Part shown: positions 55,000-63,623 of the stretch, one piece after another | How the letters are laid out: each line of letters begins with the position of its first letter | Position numbering within the stretch: position 1 is the first letter of the stretch | From: Methylotenera_A sp046594915 | Lineage (GTDB): Bacteria > Pseudomonadota > Gammaproteobacteria > Burkholderiales > Methylophilaceae | DNA length: 64,000 nucleotides | Direction: 5' to 3' | Assembly (NCBI GenBank): GCA_046594915.1 | Contig: JBKJRC010000006.1 | Span: forward strand, 235,852 to 299,851 | Translations under genes and position numbers: made by a program | Notes under the pieces: model-generated | Told to the model about the DNA's origin: nothing | Database searches by the model: none | What the model saw: only the letters and a program-made list of their open reading frames with translations

Positions 55000-57381
55000 A
55001 TGAAAAATAAAATATTCCAACTGTTTATTACGCTATGTTTAATCTTAGTCGTTGCTGGCTGCTCATCTCCTGAAGAAAGAGCTGAGAAATACTACCAGAA
55101 AGGCATGGCTTTGTTGGAGAAAGACCCCGATAAAGCGAAATTGGAATTTCAAAACGCGCTACAAATCAAAAAAAGCATGCCTAAAGCGCTATATGCCTTA
55201 GGGTTAATTGCAGAAGGAAAAGGTGATTTCAAATCCACCTTTGGCTTAATGAAAGAAGTACTTGAAAGAGAGCCGAACAACATCAATGCGCTTGTTAAAA
55301 CAGGGCAAATATTATTGGCGGCAGGAAAAATAGACATTGCGCTTGAAAGAAGCAATAAAGCGCTTGGGATTGATAAAAATAATATTTCGGCGCTTAACTT
55401 ACGTGCGGCTATCCAGTTGAGGTTAAATGACCCTAAAGGCGCAATCGAATACGCTAATGCGGCATTGAGTAAAGATCCTAATAATCAGGATGCCTATATT
55501 TTACTGGCTACTGAGAGATTGTCGGCAAAAGATAACGCAAAAGCGCTTGAATATTTAGATAAAGCATTGGCAAAAAACGATAAAAATTTAGCAGTTCAAT
55601 TGATTAGAATCAAAGTATTGGAAGACATGGCTCAATTAAAAGAAGCTGATTTGGCTTTTCAGAAATTGATTAAATTATTCCCCGATAAAGACATCGCAAG
55701 AAAAAGCTATGCGCAATTTTTGTTAAGGTCTAATCGACAAGATGACGCAGAGAAGCAAGTGCGTGCAATTGCAGCTACATCGCCGGATGTGCGTGCTAAG
55801 TTAGATGTTGTCAGGTTTGTGATTGCAACCAAGGGAGCTGACGCTGGCCGAAAAGAGCTGGAAGGTTTAGTTAAAAAAGAGCCTGAAAACTATGAGTTGG
55901 CTTTTGCTTTAGTTACTTTATATCAGCAGCAAAAGTTGCCAGATTTAGAAGACAAACTGTTAGATCAGATCCATAAAAAAGCTGGGAATACGGCTGATGG
56001 CTATAAAGCGCAAAGCTTGATTGCCTATAAATTGATTCAAAACGGCAAAAAAGATGAAGCAAGCAAAATGCTTAACACCATTATAGACTCAGATAAAAGT
56101 AATGGACCGGCGCTTACATTGAGGGCAGGCCTAGCTATGGAAGCTAAAAATTATGATGCTGCTATTATCGACTTAAGAACCGTTACGCGTGATTCACCCA
56201 CTGCGTACAATGCATTGGTTATGCTCGCCTCCGCACATGAAAATTCTGGCTCACCAGAGCTGGCTGAAGAGCAATACATTAAGGCTTTTCAAACCAGCAA
56301 GTTTTCGCCTAATTATGGCATTCCTTATGCGCAATTTTTAATGCGTCGCAAACAACCCGAGCGTGCCGAAAAAGTGTTTGAAGATATGCTGGATGCTAAT
56401 CCTAATAATGCGTCGATTATGCGTTCGTTGGCACAGGCTAAAATTGCGCGTGGTGACTATGTGGGCGCACAGGCTTTGGCAGACAGGGCGAAAAAAACAA
56501 ATGAAAAAAATCCATTGGCTGACCAAATAGAAGGCGCAATTTCATCTGGCAAAAATGATATGGAAGGTGCGCTAAGTGCATTCAAACGTGCACATAATGC
56601 TGCGCCTAATGATACGCAACCAATTGTGGCTATTGTCAGAACTTATATGAGTACGGGCAAAAGTAAAGAGGCAATCTCGTTTATCGATACCGTGTTAAAA
56701 GACAACCCTAACAACATGGAGGCGCAATTAATTAAAGGTCAAATCTATTTGGCAAGCGGAAATACGCAATCAGCACAACAATTGTTTTCAGCTTTGATTC
56801 GGGCAAACCCAAAAAATGCAGTTGGTTATCAACAACTTGCCGTTGCGCAACAGCGTGCGAATCAGAATGATGCCGCGGATAAAACGGTCAAAGATGGCTT
56901 ATTGGCCATACCAAAAGACTTTAGCTTGATGTTGACGCAAGCAAGCTTATATGAGGCATCCAATCGCATTGATGAAGCTATCAAAGTATATGAAGACATG
57001 GTAAAAGAGCGTGCAGACGTTGAAATTGTGAACAATAACTTGGCCAGCCTTTTATTGGATTCTCGCACCGATCAAGCCAGTTTGGAGCGCGCTTATGACT
57101 TAATTAAAACCTCTAAAGATAGTCAAACGCCTCAATTTTTAGATACTTTTGGTTGGGCCAGTTACAAGGTTGGTAAGTTGGATGATGCAGAAAACGCTTT
57201 AAAACAGGCGATTGACAAACTGCCGGATACGGCCGTTTTTCACTATCATTTAGCTAAAGTGTATATCGCCAAAAGTGAGCAGGTTTTGGCGAAACAATCA
57301 TTACAAAAAGCAGTTAAATTGGCCGAAAATCAGCAATTCTCTCAAAAAGACGATGCGATTGCGCTGCTTAAAACTTTATAG
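55000..57381 (+). CDS. PrsT-like TPR-repeat lipoprotein
   Basis: 793 aa. A lipoprotein signal peptide has the lipobox LVVAGC near residue 21. The rest is almost entirely tetratricopeptide repeats, about 18-20 by eye (for example AIEYANAALSKDPNNQDAY, AKALEYLDKALAKNDKN, AISFIDTVLKDNPNNMEAQ, AENALKQAIDKLPDTAVFHYHLAKVY). This matches the PrsT group of giant TPR lipoproteins encoded beside exosortases, where they are thought to scaffold polysaccharide or protein export. It is somewhat shorter than the roughly 900-aa members I recall. Next to the exosortase and the ATPase. Confidence 0.87.
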   Translation: MKNKIFQLFITLCLILVVAGCSSPEERAEKYYQKGMALLEKDPDKAKLEFQNALQIKKSMPKALYALGLIAEGKGDFKSTFGLMKEVLEREPNNINALVKTGQILLAAGKIDIALERSNKALGIDKNNISALNLRAAIQLRLNDPKGAIEYANAALSKDPNNQDAYILLATERLSAKDNAKALEYLDKALAKNDKNLAVQLIRIKVLEDMAQLKEADLAFQKLIKLFPDKDIARKSYAQFLLRSNRQDDAEKQVRAIAATSPDVRAKLDVVRFVIATKGADAGRKELEGLVKKEPENYELAFALVTLYQQQKLPDLEDKLLDQIHKKAGNTADGYKAQSLIAYKLIQNGKKDEASKMLNTIIDSDKSNGPALTLRAGLAMEAKNYDAAIIDLRTVTRDSPTAYNALVMLASAHENSGSPELAEEQYIKAFQTSKFSPNYGIPYAQFLMRRKQPERAEKVFEDMLDANPNNASIMRSLAQAKIARGDYVGAQALADRAKKTNEKNPLADQIEGAISSGKNDMEGALSAFKRAHNAAPNDTQPIVAIVRTYMSTGKSKEAISFIDTVLKDNPNNMEAQLIKGQIYLASGNTQSAQQLFSALIRANPKNAVGYQQLAVAQQRANQNDAADKTVKDGLLAIPKDFSLMLTQASLYEASNRIDEAIKVYEDMVKERADVEIVNNNLASLLLDSRTDQASLERAYDLIKTSKDSQTPQFLDTFGWASYKVGKLDDAENALKQAIDKLPDTAVFHYHLAKVYIAKSEQVLAKQSLQKAVKLAENQQFSQKDDAIALLKTL

Positions 57382-57404
57382 TCGACTAGTCTGGACAATG
57401 TAAT

Positions 57405-58223
57405 ATGTATGAAGCATTTTATGGTTTAAGAGAAAAACCTTTTTCAATTCAACCAGATCCAGAATTCTTATTTTTTAGTCTACGTCACAGTATGGCTTAT
57501 GCCATGCTGGAGTATGGTGTCCAAAATAAGGCGGGATTTTCAGTTATTTGCGGTGAAATAGGCTGTGGAAAAACTACACTTGTTCGCCACTTGCTCAATA
57601 ACTTAGGCAACGAGCTCACAGTAGGCATTGTTTACAACACGCATGAGCATATTGATGATTTGCTGGGCTGGATTATGCTTTCGTTTAATCAGCCTTATGA
57701 AGGCAAATCTAACCTGGCTTTGTACGATGCTTTCCAGCAGTTTTTAATCAAATGCTACAGTGAGAATAAACGCGTGGTTCTGATTGTTGACGAGGCACAG
57801 AATCTCAGTCCTGCCGCCTTAGAATCATTAAGAATGTTATCCAATATTAATGCGGATAAAGATCAGTTATTGCAGATCATTTTAGTGGGTCAACCACAGT
57901 TAAGAGACTTGTTACGCAGGCCAGATTTACAACAGTTTTTTCAGCGCGTATCGGTCGATTTTTTTATTCCGCCACTGGAATCGTTTGAAGCAGATAAATA
58001 TATTCATCATCGTTTGCATATTGCAGGTCGAGATACACCGCTATTTACGCCAGCGGCAACTCGCTTAATAGGCGAAGCTTCACGTGGCATTCCGCGAAGC
58101 ATCAATATTCTTTGTGATACAGCATTGGTATATGGTTATTCAACCAACGCAGATAAAATTGATGTCGGCTTGGTACGTGAAGTGATCAAGGATAGAACAG
58201 AGTTTGGTGTACTTGGAATATAA
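57405..58223 (+). CDS. Exosortase-associated ExeA-like AAA ATPase
   Basis: 272 aa. It begins MYEAFYGLREKPFSIQPDPEFLF, typical of ExeA/GspA-like ATPases. Walker A is CGEIGCGKTTLVRHL (about residue 48), Walker B RVVLIVDEAQNLS (about 125), with sensor 1 ILVGQPQLRDLL and an arginine-rich sensor 2 region (GEASRGIPRSINILCD). This form stops right after the ATPase domain without a peptidoglycan-binding tail, as in the PEP-CTERM-locus subfamily (TIGR03015 type). It probably powers or times assembly of the EPS/exosortase machinery. Last gene of the polysaccharide locus. Confidence 0.9.
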   Translation: MYEAFYGLREKPFSIQPDPEFLFFSLRHSMAYAMLEYGVQNKAGFSVICGEIGCGKTTLVRHLLNNLGNELTVGIVYNTHEHIDDLLGWIMLSFNQPYEGKSNLALYDAFQQFLIKCYSENKRVVLIVDEAQNLSPAALESLRMLSNINADKDQLLQIILVGQPQLRDLLRRPDLQQFFQRVSVDFFIPPLESFEADKYIHHRLHIAGRDTPLFTPAATRLIGEASRGIPRSINILCDTALVYGYSTNADKIDVGLVREVIKDRTEFGVLGI

Positions 58224-58311
58224 ATACTTACAATATAGATATCAAGACTATAAACTGAAATAGTCGCCAATTACATTATGCAAACATTAGAACTTACTGG
58301 TTAAACTATAC

Positions 58312-58396
58312 TGGTGCCCGGAAGAGGACTCGAACCTCCACATCTTTCGATACAGGTATCTGAAACCTGCGCGTCTACCAATTCCGCCATCTGGGC
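58312..58396 (-). tRNA. tRNA-Leu (anticodon CAG)
   Basis: The minus strand reads GCCCAGATGGCGGAATTGGT at the 5' end, the anticodon stem-loop CAGGT-TTCAGAT-ACCTG, a long variable arm, a T-loop with GGTTCGAGTCC and an encoded CCA at 58312-58314. The class II variable arm and anticodon CAG give leucine, codon CUG. The acceptor stem has an A5-C68 mismatch. The 3' end points toward the polysaccharide locus, a position often used by integrating elements, but no second copy of the 3' end was seen in the window. Confidence 0.95.
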
Positions 58397-58446
58397 ATAT
58401 TCACTTAACATGAATAATGCGCCAAATTTTATAGGAAGCAATTAAC

Positions 58447-60948
58447 TTGTCAATTAAAAAAAACGATACAACGCCAAAACAGCAATCTAGCCAGCGTGAT
58501 AGCGATCCGCACGCAAATCGCGAGGCAGCGCAGTATGACACGCCCTTGCCAAGCCGTGAGCTGATATTACAGATATTATCTGATCAAGGCGTCCCGCTAA
58601 GCAATGAGCAAATTTATACTTTGCTGGATATTGATGCCAGTGAACGTGATAATTTTAATAAGCGTTTGAATGCCATGGAGCGTGAAGGCCAAATTATGCG
58701 TAACCGTAAGGGTGCGATTTGTTTGGCAGAAAAAATTCACTTGATCGCAGGTAGCGTGGTTGGGCATGCAGATGGATTTGGGTTTTTAGTGCCCGATGAT
58801 AAATCCAAACATCCAGAAGATTTATTTTTAGGTCCGCGTGAGATGGCCCAGGTGATGCATGGCGATCGCGCGATGGCGCGCGTGGCTGGGTTAGATAGAA
58901 AAGGTCGGCCAGAAGGTAAAATTGTTGAGGTGCTGGAACGTAGCACCAAAACTTTGGTAGGTCGTATCGTACGCGGTACTGGCGTGACGATTGTAGCCGC
59001 AGAAGATAAACGTATTAACCAGGATATTTTGATTCCTTATCACTTAGACATGGGTGCAAAACCAGGTCAAGTGGTGATGGTTGAGTTAACCGAGCAGCCA
59101 AGCTCACACGCCCATCCAATGGGCAGAGTGGTGCAAATTTTAGGTAATTATGCCGATAGTGGCATGGAAATCGAAATTGCTTTAAGAAAACACAAGTTGC
59201 CTCACGAATTTACACCTCAAGCGATTGACCAAGCAGAACGCATTCCCAAACTGGTTCAAGCTAATGATTACAAAAATCGTATTGATTTGCGAGAGTTGGC
59301 ATTAATCACTATTGACGGTGAAACAGCGCGTGATTTTGATGATGCTGTATTTGCCGAGCCGTTAGGCAAAGATAAACTAAGCTTGGGTTGGCGTTTAGTG
59401 GTGGCGATTGCGGATGTGAGTTTTTATGTGAAACCTGATGACGCGCTGGACAAAGAAGCATTTGAGCGTGGCAATTCGGTGTATTTTCCACGCCGCGTGA
59501 TTCCGATGTTGCCAGAAGCACTTTCTAATGGATTATGTTCACTTAACCCGGATGTAGAGCGGCTTTGCATGGTGTGCGATATGCAGATTGATACGGATGG
59601 CATTGTGCAAAAGTATCAATTTTATCCATCAGTTATGCGCTCAAAAGCACGCATGACTTACACCAAAGTGGCGGAAATGCTGGAAAATCCAGCTGGCGAT
59701 GTGGCCAAAGAATACGCCAATATCATGCCACATGCACAAAACTTATACAGCTTGTTTAAGTTAATGCTTAATCAGCGCGAAAAACGTGGCGCAATCGAGT
59801 TTGAATCCACCGAAACCATGATGATTTTTGACGATAATGGTAAAATCGAGCGCATTGTGCCAACAGGTCGTAACGATGCACACAAGTTGATTGAAGAATG
59901 CATGCTAGCTGCCAATGTATGTGCGGCTGATTTTTTACATAAAAATGAGCATCCAGCACTGTATCGGATACATGAAGGGCCAACGCCTGAAAAACTAGAA
60001 GCTTTACGTACCTTTATGGCTGAGGTTGGTTTTGGTGTCACCGGTGGCGATAAGCCGCATGCCAAAGATTATGGCAAGCTGATGAATCAAATTAAGCAGC
60101 GTCCAGATGCACAATTATTGCAAACGGTTTTATTAAGATCCATGCAGCAAGCAGTTTACAGCCCTGATAATGTCGGCCACTTTGGCTTGGCGTATGAAGC
60201 CTACGCGCATTTTACGTCGCCGATACGTCGTTACCCCGATTTGCTGATTCACCGCGCCATTAAAGCTGTACTCAAAGGTGAAAAGTACAAAGCAAAAGAT
60301 TGGAATCAGTTGGGCTTGCATTGCTCGATGACCGAACGCCGCGCAGATGAGGCCACGCGCGATGTGACCAATTGGCTTAAATGCTATTACATGCAAGATA
60401 AAATTGGCGAAGTGTATGAAGGCACGGTGGCAGGCGTCACCAGCTTCGGCCTATTTGTGGCTTTAGATGGCGTCTATGTAGAAGGCTTGGTGCACGTGAC
60501 CGAACTTGGCAACGATTATTTTAATTACGATAAAGCTCGGCACGAAATGTTGGGTGAGCGCACTGGTGCACGTTTTAGATTGGGCGATAGATTAACTGTA
60601 AAAGTTGCGCGAGTGGATTTAGAAACCAGCAAAATCGATTTTACTTTGGTTGGTGGCAAAGCGGCAAATCGCACAGTGGCAGATAATAAAGACAGTCTAG
60701 CCAACGGTTTTAATCAACCTTTAGGCGTTAACAAAAGCAACCTTAACAATCAAAACAAGCCAAATAATGAAGTTAAAGGCGATTTTAAAATGATGACTAC
60801 ACGTGCGCTGGAAAAGGCGAAAAAAGATCGCTCTGGTGCTAAAAAGGCTAGCAAAACGCCAGCTAGATCAGGTGCTAAACCTTCGTCAAAGCTAGGCTCA
60901 AAACCCGCTTCAAAAAGTACAAACACAAAAAACAAAGGTAAAAGATAG
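58447..60948 (+). CDS. rnr: Ribonuclease R
   Basis: 833 aa. An N-terminal helix-turn-helix-like region (about 35-100) is followed by two cold-shock domains (about 100-250), the RNB catalytic domain (about 280-605; LITIDGETARDFDDAVFAE with the metal-binding Asp cluster, and HFTSPIRRYPDLLIHRAI), the S1 domain (about 660-745; EGTVAGVTSFGLFVALDG) and a Lys/Ser/Ala-rich basic tail. It degrades structured RNA 3' to 5'. TTG start at 58447 with AGGAAG about 9 nt upstream. rlmB follows 17 bp later, the classic rnr-rlmB pair. Confidence 0.96.
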   Translation: MSIKKNDTTPKQQSSQRDSDPHANREAAQYDTPLPSRELILQILSDQGVPLSNEQIYTLLDIDASERDNFNKRLNAMEREGQIMRNRKGAICLAEKIHLIAGSVVGHADGFGFLVPDDKSKHPEDLFLGPREMAQVMHGDRAMARVAGLDRKGRPEGKIVEVLERSTKTLVGRIVRGTGVTIVAAEDKRINQDILIPYHLDMGAKPGQVVMVELTEQPSSHAHPMGRVVQILGNYADSGMEIEIALRKHKLPHEFTPQAIDQAERIPKLVQANDYKNRIDLRELALITIDGETARDFDDAVFAEPLGKDKLSLGWRLVVAIADVSFYVKPDDALDKEAFERGNSVYFPRRVIPMLPEALSNGLCSLNPDVERLCMVCDMQIDTDGIVQKYQFYPSVMRSKARMTYTKVAEMLENPAGDVAKEYANIMPHAQNLYSLFKLMLNQREKRGAIEFESTETMMIFDDNGKIERIVPTGRNDAHKLIEECMLAANVCAADFLHKNEHPALYRIHEGPTPEKLEALRTFMAEVGFGVTGGDKPHAKDYGKLMNQIKQRPDAQLLQTVLLRSMQQAVYSPDNVGHFGLAYEAYAHFTSPIRRYPDLLIHRAIKAVLKGEKYKAKDWNQLGLHCSMTERRADEATRDVTNWLKCYYMQDKIGEVYEGTVAGVTSFGLFVALDGVYVEGLVHVTELGNDYFNYDKARHEMLGERTGARFRLGDRLTVKVARVDLETSKIDFTLVGGKAANRTVADNKDSLANGFNQPLGVNKSNLNNQNKPNNEVKGDFKMMTTRALEKAKKDRSGAKKASKTPARSGAKPSSKLGSKPASKSTNTKNKGKR

Positions 60949-60965
60949 AGAATGAGAAAAGTAAT

Positions 60966-61739
60966 ATGAGCGATAGTCGTATTTTATTTGGCTTTCACGC
61001 TGTTTTAAGCCGCATGCGTCAGCATGCAACCAGCATCGAAGAGATTTTGATTGATCGCGACCGCATTGATGCGCGCATGAAAGACTTGCTCAATATGGCA
61101 GAGGCTTCGAACGTGCGTACTATGCAGGTCGAGCGAAGCCGTTTAGATGGCTTGGCAGGGATGAATGGTCGCCATCAAGGCGTGATTGCACGCGTGGTGG
61201 ACACGCCTATCCCCTACAAAGATATTCACGATATTTTAGAATCGGATTTAACCGAAGCACCATTTTTCTTGGTGCTAGATGGTGTTGAAGATCCGCATAA
61301 CTTGGGCGCTTGCCTGCGCGTGGCAGATGCAATGGGCGTTCATGCGGTGATTGCACCTAAAGACCGCGCAGTTGGTTTAAATGCAACCGTGCGCAAAGTG
61401 GCTTGCGGCGCGGCAGAAACTGTGCCTTTTATTGCGGTGACCAATTTGGCGCGTACTTTGCGTGAATTAAAAGATGCAGGCGTGTTTATTGTAGGCACTG
61501 CGATGGAGGCGCCCAAAGGCATGGACGCGCCTGCCAGCTTGCTTAACACTAAATTGGATGGCCCAATCGCGCTGGTGCTGGGCGCAGAAGGTGATGGCAT
61601 ACGACGCTTAACGGCTGAAACTTGCGATGTTTTGGTGACTATTCCCATGTTTGGCAGTGTGGAAAGCCTTAACGTCAGTGTGGCGAGCGGGATTTGCCTG
61701 TATGAAGTGCGTCGTCAACGCGGCTTAGAGCAAAATTAA
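60966..61739 (+). CDS. rlmB: 23S rRNA (guanosine-2251-2'-O)-methyltransferase
   Basis: 257 aa SPOUT enzyme. The N-terminal substrate-binding domain reads RILFGFHAVLSRMRQHATSIEEILID. The knotted catalytic domain has FLVLDGVEDPHNLGACLRVADAMG, NATVRKVACGAAE, IALVLGAEGDGIRRLT and IPMFGSVESLNVSVASGICLYE (motifs 1-3). It methylates G2251 in the peptidyl-transferase loop. Co-transcribed with rnr and convergent with mqo. Confidence 0.95.
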   Translation: MSDSRILFGFHAVLSRMRQHATSIEEILIDRDRIDARMKDLLNMAEASNVRTMQVERSRLDGLAGMNGRHQGVIARVVDTPIPYKDIHDILESDLTEAPFFLVLDGVEDPHNLGACLRVADAMGVHAVIAPKDRAVGLNATVRKVACGAAETVPFIAVTNLARTLRELKDAGVFIVGTAMEAPKGMDAPASLLNTKLDGPIALVLGAEGDGIRRLTAETCDVLVTIPMFGSVESLNVSVASGICLYEVRRQRGLEQN

Positions 61740-61762
61740 GCCAATATATTGGGTTAACTTAA

Positions 61763-61804
61763 CACTTTAAATGCACTTAAATTAGCTTGAGTGTATTTAA
61801 AGTG
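61763..61804. terminator. Bidirectional hairpin between rlmB and mqo
   Basis: CACTTTAAAT...ATTTAAAGTG form a 10-bp perfect stem (61763-61772 with 61795-61804), extended by CACT/AGTG with small bulges. It overlaps the mqo stop region and could serve both convergent genes. The U-tract is poor, so efficiency is uncertain. Confidence 0.5.
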
Positions 61805-63255
61805 CGTTTGCGCACATTTTTTAGCAAGGCCGCATTTTCAATCAGCGATTTACCATAACTCGGCACCAGCTGCTGCATTTTTTGTTGCCATGCAGTGGTT
61901 TTTAGTTGAGTTGCAAAACAGCGCTCAAGTATGCCTATCATGGCTTGTACGCTCACCGAGGCGCCAGGCGAGGCGCCCAATAAAGCCGCAAGTGAGCCAT
62001 CACTTGAAGCGACAATTTCAGTACCAAACTCTAGCTTACCCATTTTTTCATCGCAATTTTTAATAATCTGCACCCGCTGACCAGCGCTGGCCAGTTGCCA
62101 ATCTGCAGATTTAGCCTGGGGCAAAAATTCTCGTAGCGCTTGCATACGTTGATGGTGCGTTTGAAACACTTCACCAACCAGGTATTTAGTTAAATCCATA
62201 TTGTGTTTGCCAGCGCCCAGCATGGCTTTTAGGTTGCTCGGTTTGACTGATTTTGCTAAATCCAGCACAGAGCCTTGCTTGAGAAATTTAGTGGTAAAAC
62301 CCGCAAATGGTCCAAATAATAAAGCTGATTTGCCATTTATACTACGCGTATCTAAATGCGGCACAGACATCGGTGGCGCGCCTGCGGCGCCTTTGCCATA
62401 CACTTTAACTTGATGTTGTTTGATTACATCAAGATTATTGCAAATGAGCCATTGCCCACTGACGGGGAATCCACCATAGCCAATGCTTTCAGGGATATTG
62501 GCTTTTTGCAATAACGGCAGTGCGCCACCGCCAGCACCTAAAAATACAAATTTTGCATGGATGGTTTTGGTATGTTTGGTTGATTTATTATGCAAAGCCA
62601 CATGCCAGTTCGTATCGATTTTTTTAAGCTTTTTAACGCGGGTATTATTAAGCAATGTGAAATTGGCCGCCGTGTTCAATTTTGCAACCATATGACGGGT
62701 TAATGCACCAAAATTCACATCAGACCCATGTGCAGCGTATGTTGCAGCCAGTTTATCGTTCTGGTTTCGGTTAGCCATCATCAGCGGCATCCAGGCATTT
62801 AATTGGCTTTTATTTTCGCTATATTGCATATCAGCAAATAAATGGTGTTGTGTAAGTAAAGCATAGCGGCGCTTTAAAAAATTTATATTTTTATCGCCCA
62901 GTACAAAACTTAAATGCGGTGTTTTATTGATAAATTGTGTCGGTGAGGGCAGTGCATCGGTTTCAACTAAATAGGACCAAAGTTGCAGCGAAACCTCAAA
63001 AGCAGCATTAATTTCTAATGCGCGTTTGATAGAAATAGAACCGTCGGCCTCTTGCGGTGTGTAGTTCAACTCGCAATACCCAGCGTGACCTGTGCCAGCA
63101 TTGTTAAGTGCGTCTGAGCTTTCTAATGCTACATCATTGAGTTGCTCTACCATGGTAATGCTGAGTGTTGGGTCTAACTGTTGTAACAAAGTCCCTAAGG
63201 TGGCGCTCATAATACCGCCGCCAACAAGCAGAATATCGGTTTCTACATTCTTCAT
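61777..63255 (-). CDS. mqo: Malate:quinone oxidoreductase
   Basis: 492 aa FAD enzyme. The N-terminal dinucleotide-binding motif is DILLVGGGIMSATLGTLLQQLDP, followed by ALNNAGTGHAGYCELNYTPQ (diagnostic of Mqo) and VFLGAGGGALPLLQKANIPE. The C-terminal block FGTEIVASSDGSLAALLGASPGASVSV is also typical. It oxidises malate to oxaloacetate and passes electrons to quinone at the inner membrane. On the minus strand, upstream of infA's end and convergent with rlmB. Confidence 0.96.
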   Translation of the reverse strand: MKNVETDILLVGGGIMSATLGTLLQQLDPTLSITMVEQLNDVALESSDALNNAGTGHAGYCELNYTPQEADGSISIKRALEINAAFEVSLQLWSYLVETDALPSPTQFINKTPHLSFVLGDKNINFLKRRYALLTQHHLFADMQYSENKSQLNAWMPLMMANRNQNDKLAATYAAHGSDVNFGALTRHMVAKLNTAANFTLLNNTRVKKLKKIDTNWHVALHNKSTKHTKTIHAKFVFLGAGGGALPLLQKANIPESIGYGGFPVSGQWLICNNLDVIKQHQVKVYGKGAAGAPPMSVPHLDTRSINGKSALLFGPFAGFTTKFLKQGSVLDLAKSVKPSNLKAMLGAGKHNMDLTKYLVGEVFQTHHQRMQALREFLPQAKSADWQLASAGQRVQIIKNCDEKMGKLEFGTEIVASSDGSLAALLGASPGASVSVQAMIGILERCFATQLKTTAWQQKMQQLVPSYGKSLIENAALLKNVRKRTLNTLKLI

Positions 63256-63316
63256 ATCATTAAGTCAGTTAAAGGTTATCATCAATATTTAGCATAACGC
63301 GCGCAGCACGCAGTAA

Positions 63317-63338
63317 AAAAGCCAGTTAACTGGCTTTT
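63317..63338 (-). terminator. Intrinsic terminator of infA
   Basis: AAAAGCCAGTTAACTGGCTTTT is a perfect palindrome, 25 bp after the infA stop in its direction, with a run of T on the minus strand (A at 63315-63320). It separates infA from mqo. Confidence 0.85.
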
Positions 63339-63362
63339 AGATTTAAAACGGCGATGTCCAAA

Positions 63363-63623
63363 TTAGTAAGTGCGTCTTTTAGGCGGACTATAGGCCTGCT
63401 TGGATTCGATATGCCTAAAGGTAATTCGACCATTATTAATATCGTAAGGAGATAGCTCTAATACGACTTTATCGCCTGCTAAAATTCGAATGTGATTTTT
63501 ACGCATTTTACCGCCCGTGTAGGCAATTAATTTATGGCCATTTTCTAGCGTCACGCGATAACGCGAATCGGGTAAAATTTCATCTACCACGCCATTCATT
63601 TCAATTAATTCTTCTTTAGCCAA
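63363..63623 (-). CDS. infA: Translation initiation factor IF-1
   Basis: 86 aa S1/OB-fold protein: MAKEELIEMNGVVDEILPDS, YRVTLENGHKLIAYTGGKMRKNHIRILAGDKVVLELSPYD, then a C-terminal tail ESKQAYSPPKRRTY longer than that of E. coli IF-1 (72 aa). It binds the A site of the 30S subunit during initiation. The start is TTG at 63623-63621, with a GGAG-type Shine-Dalgarno about 7 nt upstream; an unusual start for an essential initiation factor. The basic tail fits the second infA type common in betaproteobacteria. Confidence 0.93.
   Translation of the reverse strand: MAKEELIEMNGVVDEILPDSRYRVTLENGHKLIAYTGGKMRKNHIRILAGDKVVLELSPYDINNGRITFRHIESKQAYSPPKRRTY

Noticed and set aside
52200..57381. TIGR03790-like protein or TPR lipoprotein as an exosortase substrate
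   Set aside because: Neither ends with a PEP/VPLPA motif, membrane helix and basic tail; the TPR protein is a lipoprotein.
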